Assembly (NCBI GenBank): GCA_027494165.1
Contig: JAOSJM010000005.1
Coordinates: 310,001 to 374,000, forward strand
DNA from: Acidimicrobiia bacterium
Lineage (GTDB): Bacteria > Actinomycetota > Acidimicrobiia > IMCC26256 > JAOSJM01
Direction: 5' to 3'
DNA: 64,000 bases
In this document: positions 63,491-64,000 of the stretch, in pieces
Layout: each line of letters begins with the position of its first letter
How positions within the stretch are numbered: position 1 is the first letter of the stretch
Made by a program: the position numbers and the translations under genes
Notes under the pieces: generated by a model
Seen by the model: the letters and a program-made list of their open reading frames with translations, nothing else
Databases searched by the model: none
What the model was told of the DNA's origin: nothing

Positions 63491-64000
63491 TCAGTAGATG
63501 ACCTGCTCGTCGACGAGCCGGCGGTAGCGCTCCTCGGGCAGGCCGAGGAGGTCCAGGAACACGTGCTCGTTGTCCTGCCCCAGGCACGGACCCGGGGGCA
63601 CCGACGCCTCGTACCCGCTGTTCTTGACGTAGCTGCCGTAGATCGTCTCCCTGAAGCCGAACCGGTGGTCGACCTCGACGAACGTCCCGCGCTCCTCGAA
63701 GTGCGGGTCGTCGAGCAGGTCGGCCACGCTGCTGACCGGCGCCGCGGCGACGCGGTGCCTCTGCAGCCGGGCCGCCAGCTCACGGTTGTCGAGATCGGCC
63801 GTCCACGCCGAGATCCTCCCGTGCAGGTCGGCGATGTTCTCCACCCGAGCCGCGTGCGTCGCGAACTGCGGCGCGGTCGCCCACTCCGGGTTGCCCATCG
63901 CCTCGACGAGACCGCACCACGCCGCGTCGTCGAACACCGCGATGGTGATCCAGCGGTCGTCACCGGCGCAGGGGAAGACCCCGTGGGGCGCGGCGGCCGC
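63491..64000 (-). CDS. Class III CoA-transferase, C-terminal part (5' end outside window)
   Basis: About 169 residues of the C-terminal domain are visible: HGVFPCAGDDRWITIAVFDDAAWCGLVEAMGN, PQFATHAARVENIADLHGRISAWTADLDNRELAARLQ, PVSSVADLLDDPHF, RGTFVEVDHRFGF, and a PCLGQDNEHVFLDLLGLPEE end. This is the usual C-terminal layout of CaiB/BaiF transferases. It ends 20 nt before the fused transferase gene on the same strand. Catalytic residues would lie in the missing N-terminal half. Confidence 0.85.
   Translation of the reverse strand, partial: AAAAPHGVFPCAGDDRWITIAVFDDAAWCGLVEAMGNPEWATAPQFATHAARVENIADLHGRISAWTADLDNRELAARLQRHRVAAAPVSSVADLLDDPHFEERGTFVEVDHRFGFRETIYGSYVKNSGYEASVPPGPCLGQDNEHVFLDLLGLPEERYRRLVDEQVIY

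Overview
The window is very GC-rich (roughly 73 percent by eye), gene-dense DNA from a high-GC actinobacterium (Actinomycetota). A class such as Acidimicrobiia would fit, but no marker in the window proves it. Supporting content: coenzyme F420 genes (cofD, cofE and an FMN nitroreductase like the C-terminal half of FbiB), the actinobacterial families DUF3499, DUF5719 and DUF6777-like, an LytR-CpsA-Psr protein, an LpdA-type flavoprotein, a biotin carboxylase-BCCP fusion, and many genes whose start codon lies 6-9 nt below a TANNNT box with no Shine-Dalgarno sequence, as in leaderless transcripts. No rRNA, tRNA, CRISPR array, phage or insertion sequence was seen.

Layout. 1-3620: a large PTPS-related-type membrane protein (cut by the left edge), a 55-residue zinc ribbon, a CPBP protease and DUF3499, all on the minus strand. 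3747-5762: ftsH. 5782-10837 (minus): thioredoxin-like protein, DUF5719 and a 1060-residue glycosyltransferase/membrane protein. 11005-13667 (plus): a small conserved-looking protein, then cofD-cofE-nitroreductase. 13836-23281 (minus): envelope polysaccharide genes (galE, a sugar-nucleotide pyrophosphorylase, two glycosyltransferases, UDP-xylose synthase, UDP-glucose dehydrogenase, rmlD, rmlB, LCP ligase). 23366-45385: mixed metabolism (acyl-CoA dehydrogenase, aquaporin, pabB-pabC, birA/biotin carboxylase, PhzF, ABC transporter with FtsX-like permease, lpdA, galT, SRPBCC, crotonase, penicillin acylase, exonuclease III, hydrolase, nitrobindin, DNA glycosylase, CAP lipoprotein). 45428-50258: a divergent pair, FHA-FHA-ABC transporter and receptor-like Ser/Thr kinase. 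50340-64000: an acyl-CoA catabolic region with two unusual acyl-CoA dehydrogenases, a double-hotdog hydratase, an alpha-methylacyl-CoA racemase-like protein, an Ltp-type thiolase with its DUF35 partner, etfA and etfB, a divergent MenB/BadI-like crotonase, and three class III CoA-transferase genes carrying four transferase domains.

How genes work together. The polysaccharide block makes and assembles UDP-Gal, UDP-GlcA/UDP-Xyl, NDP-mannose-type and dTDP-rhamnose precursors, with the LCP protein a likely attachment enzyme. The catabolic block contains a nearly complete beta-oxidation turn for alpha-methyl-branched (steroid-side-chain-like) acyl-CoAs with its own electron-transfer flavoprotein; a palindromic operator candidate lies between that operon and the crotonase.

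Sequence quality. Thirteen genes are broken or fused by single-base length changes in short G or C runs, sixteen events in all (thirteen apparent deletions, three apparent insertions). Restoring one base each time gives full-length family proteins and normal 4-nt gene overlaps, so these are treated as probable consensus errors and the genes are annotated across them. Two convergent spacers (13680-13797 and 59566-59741) carry tandem copies of the same roughly 61-bp partly palindromic repeat.
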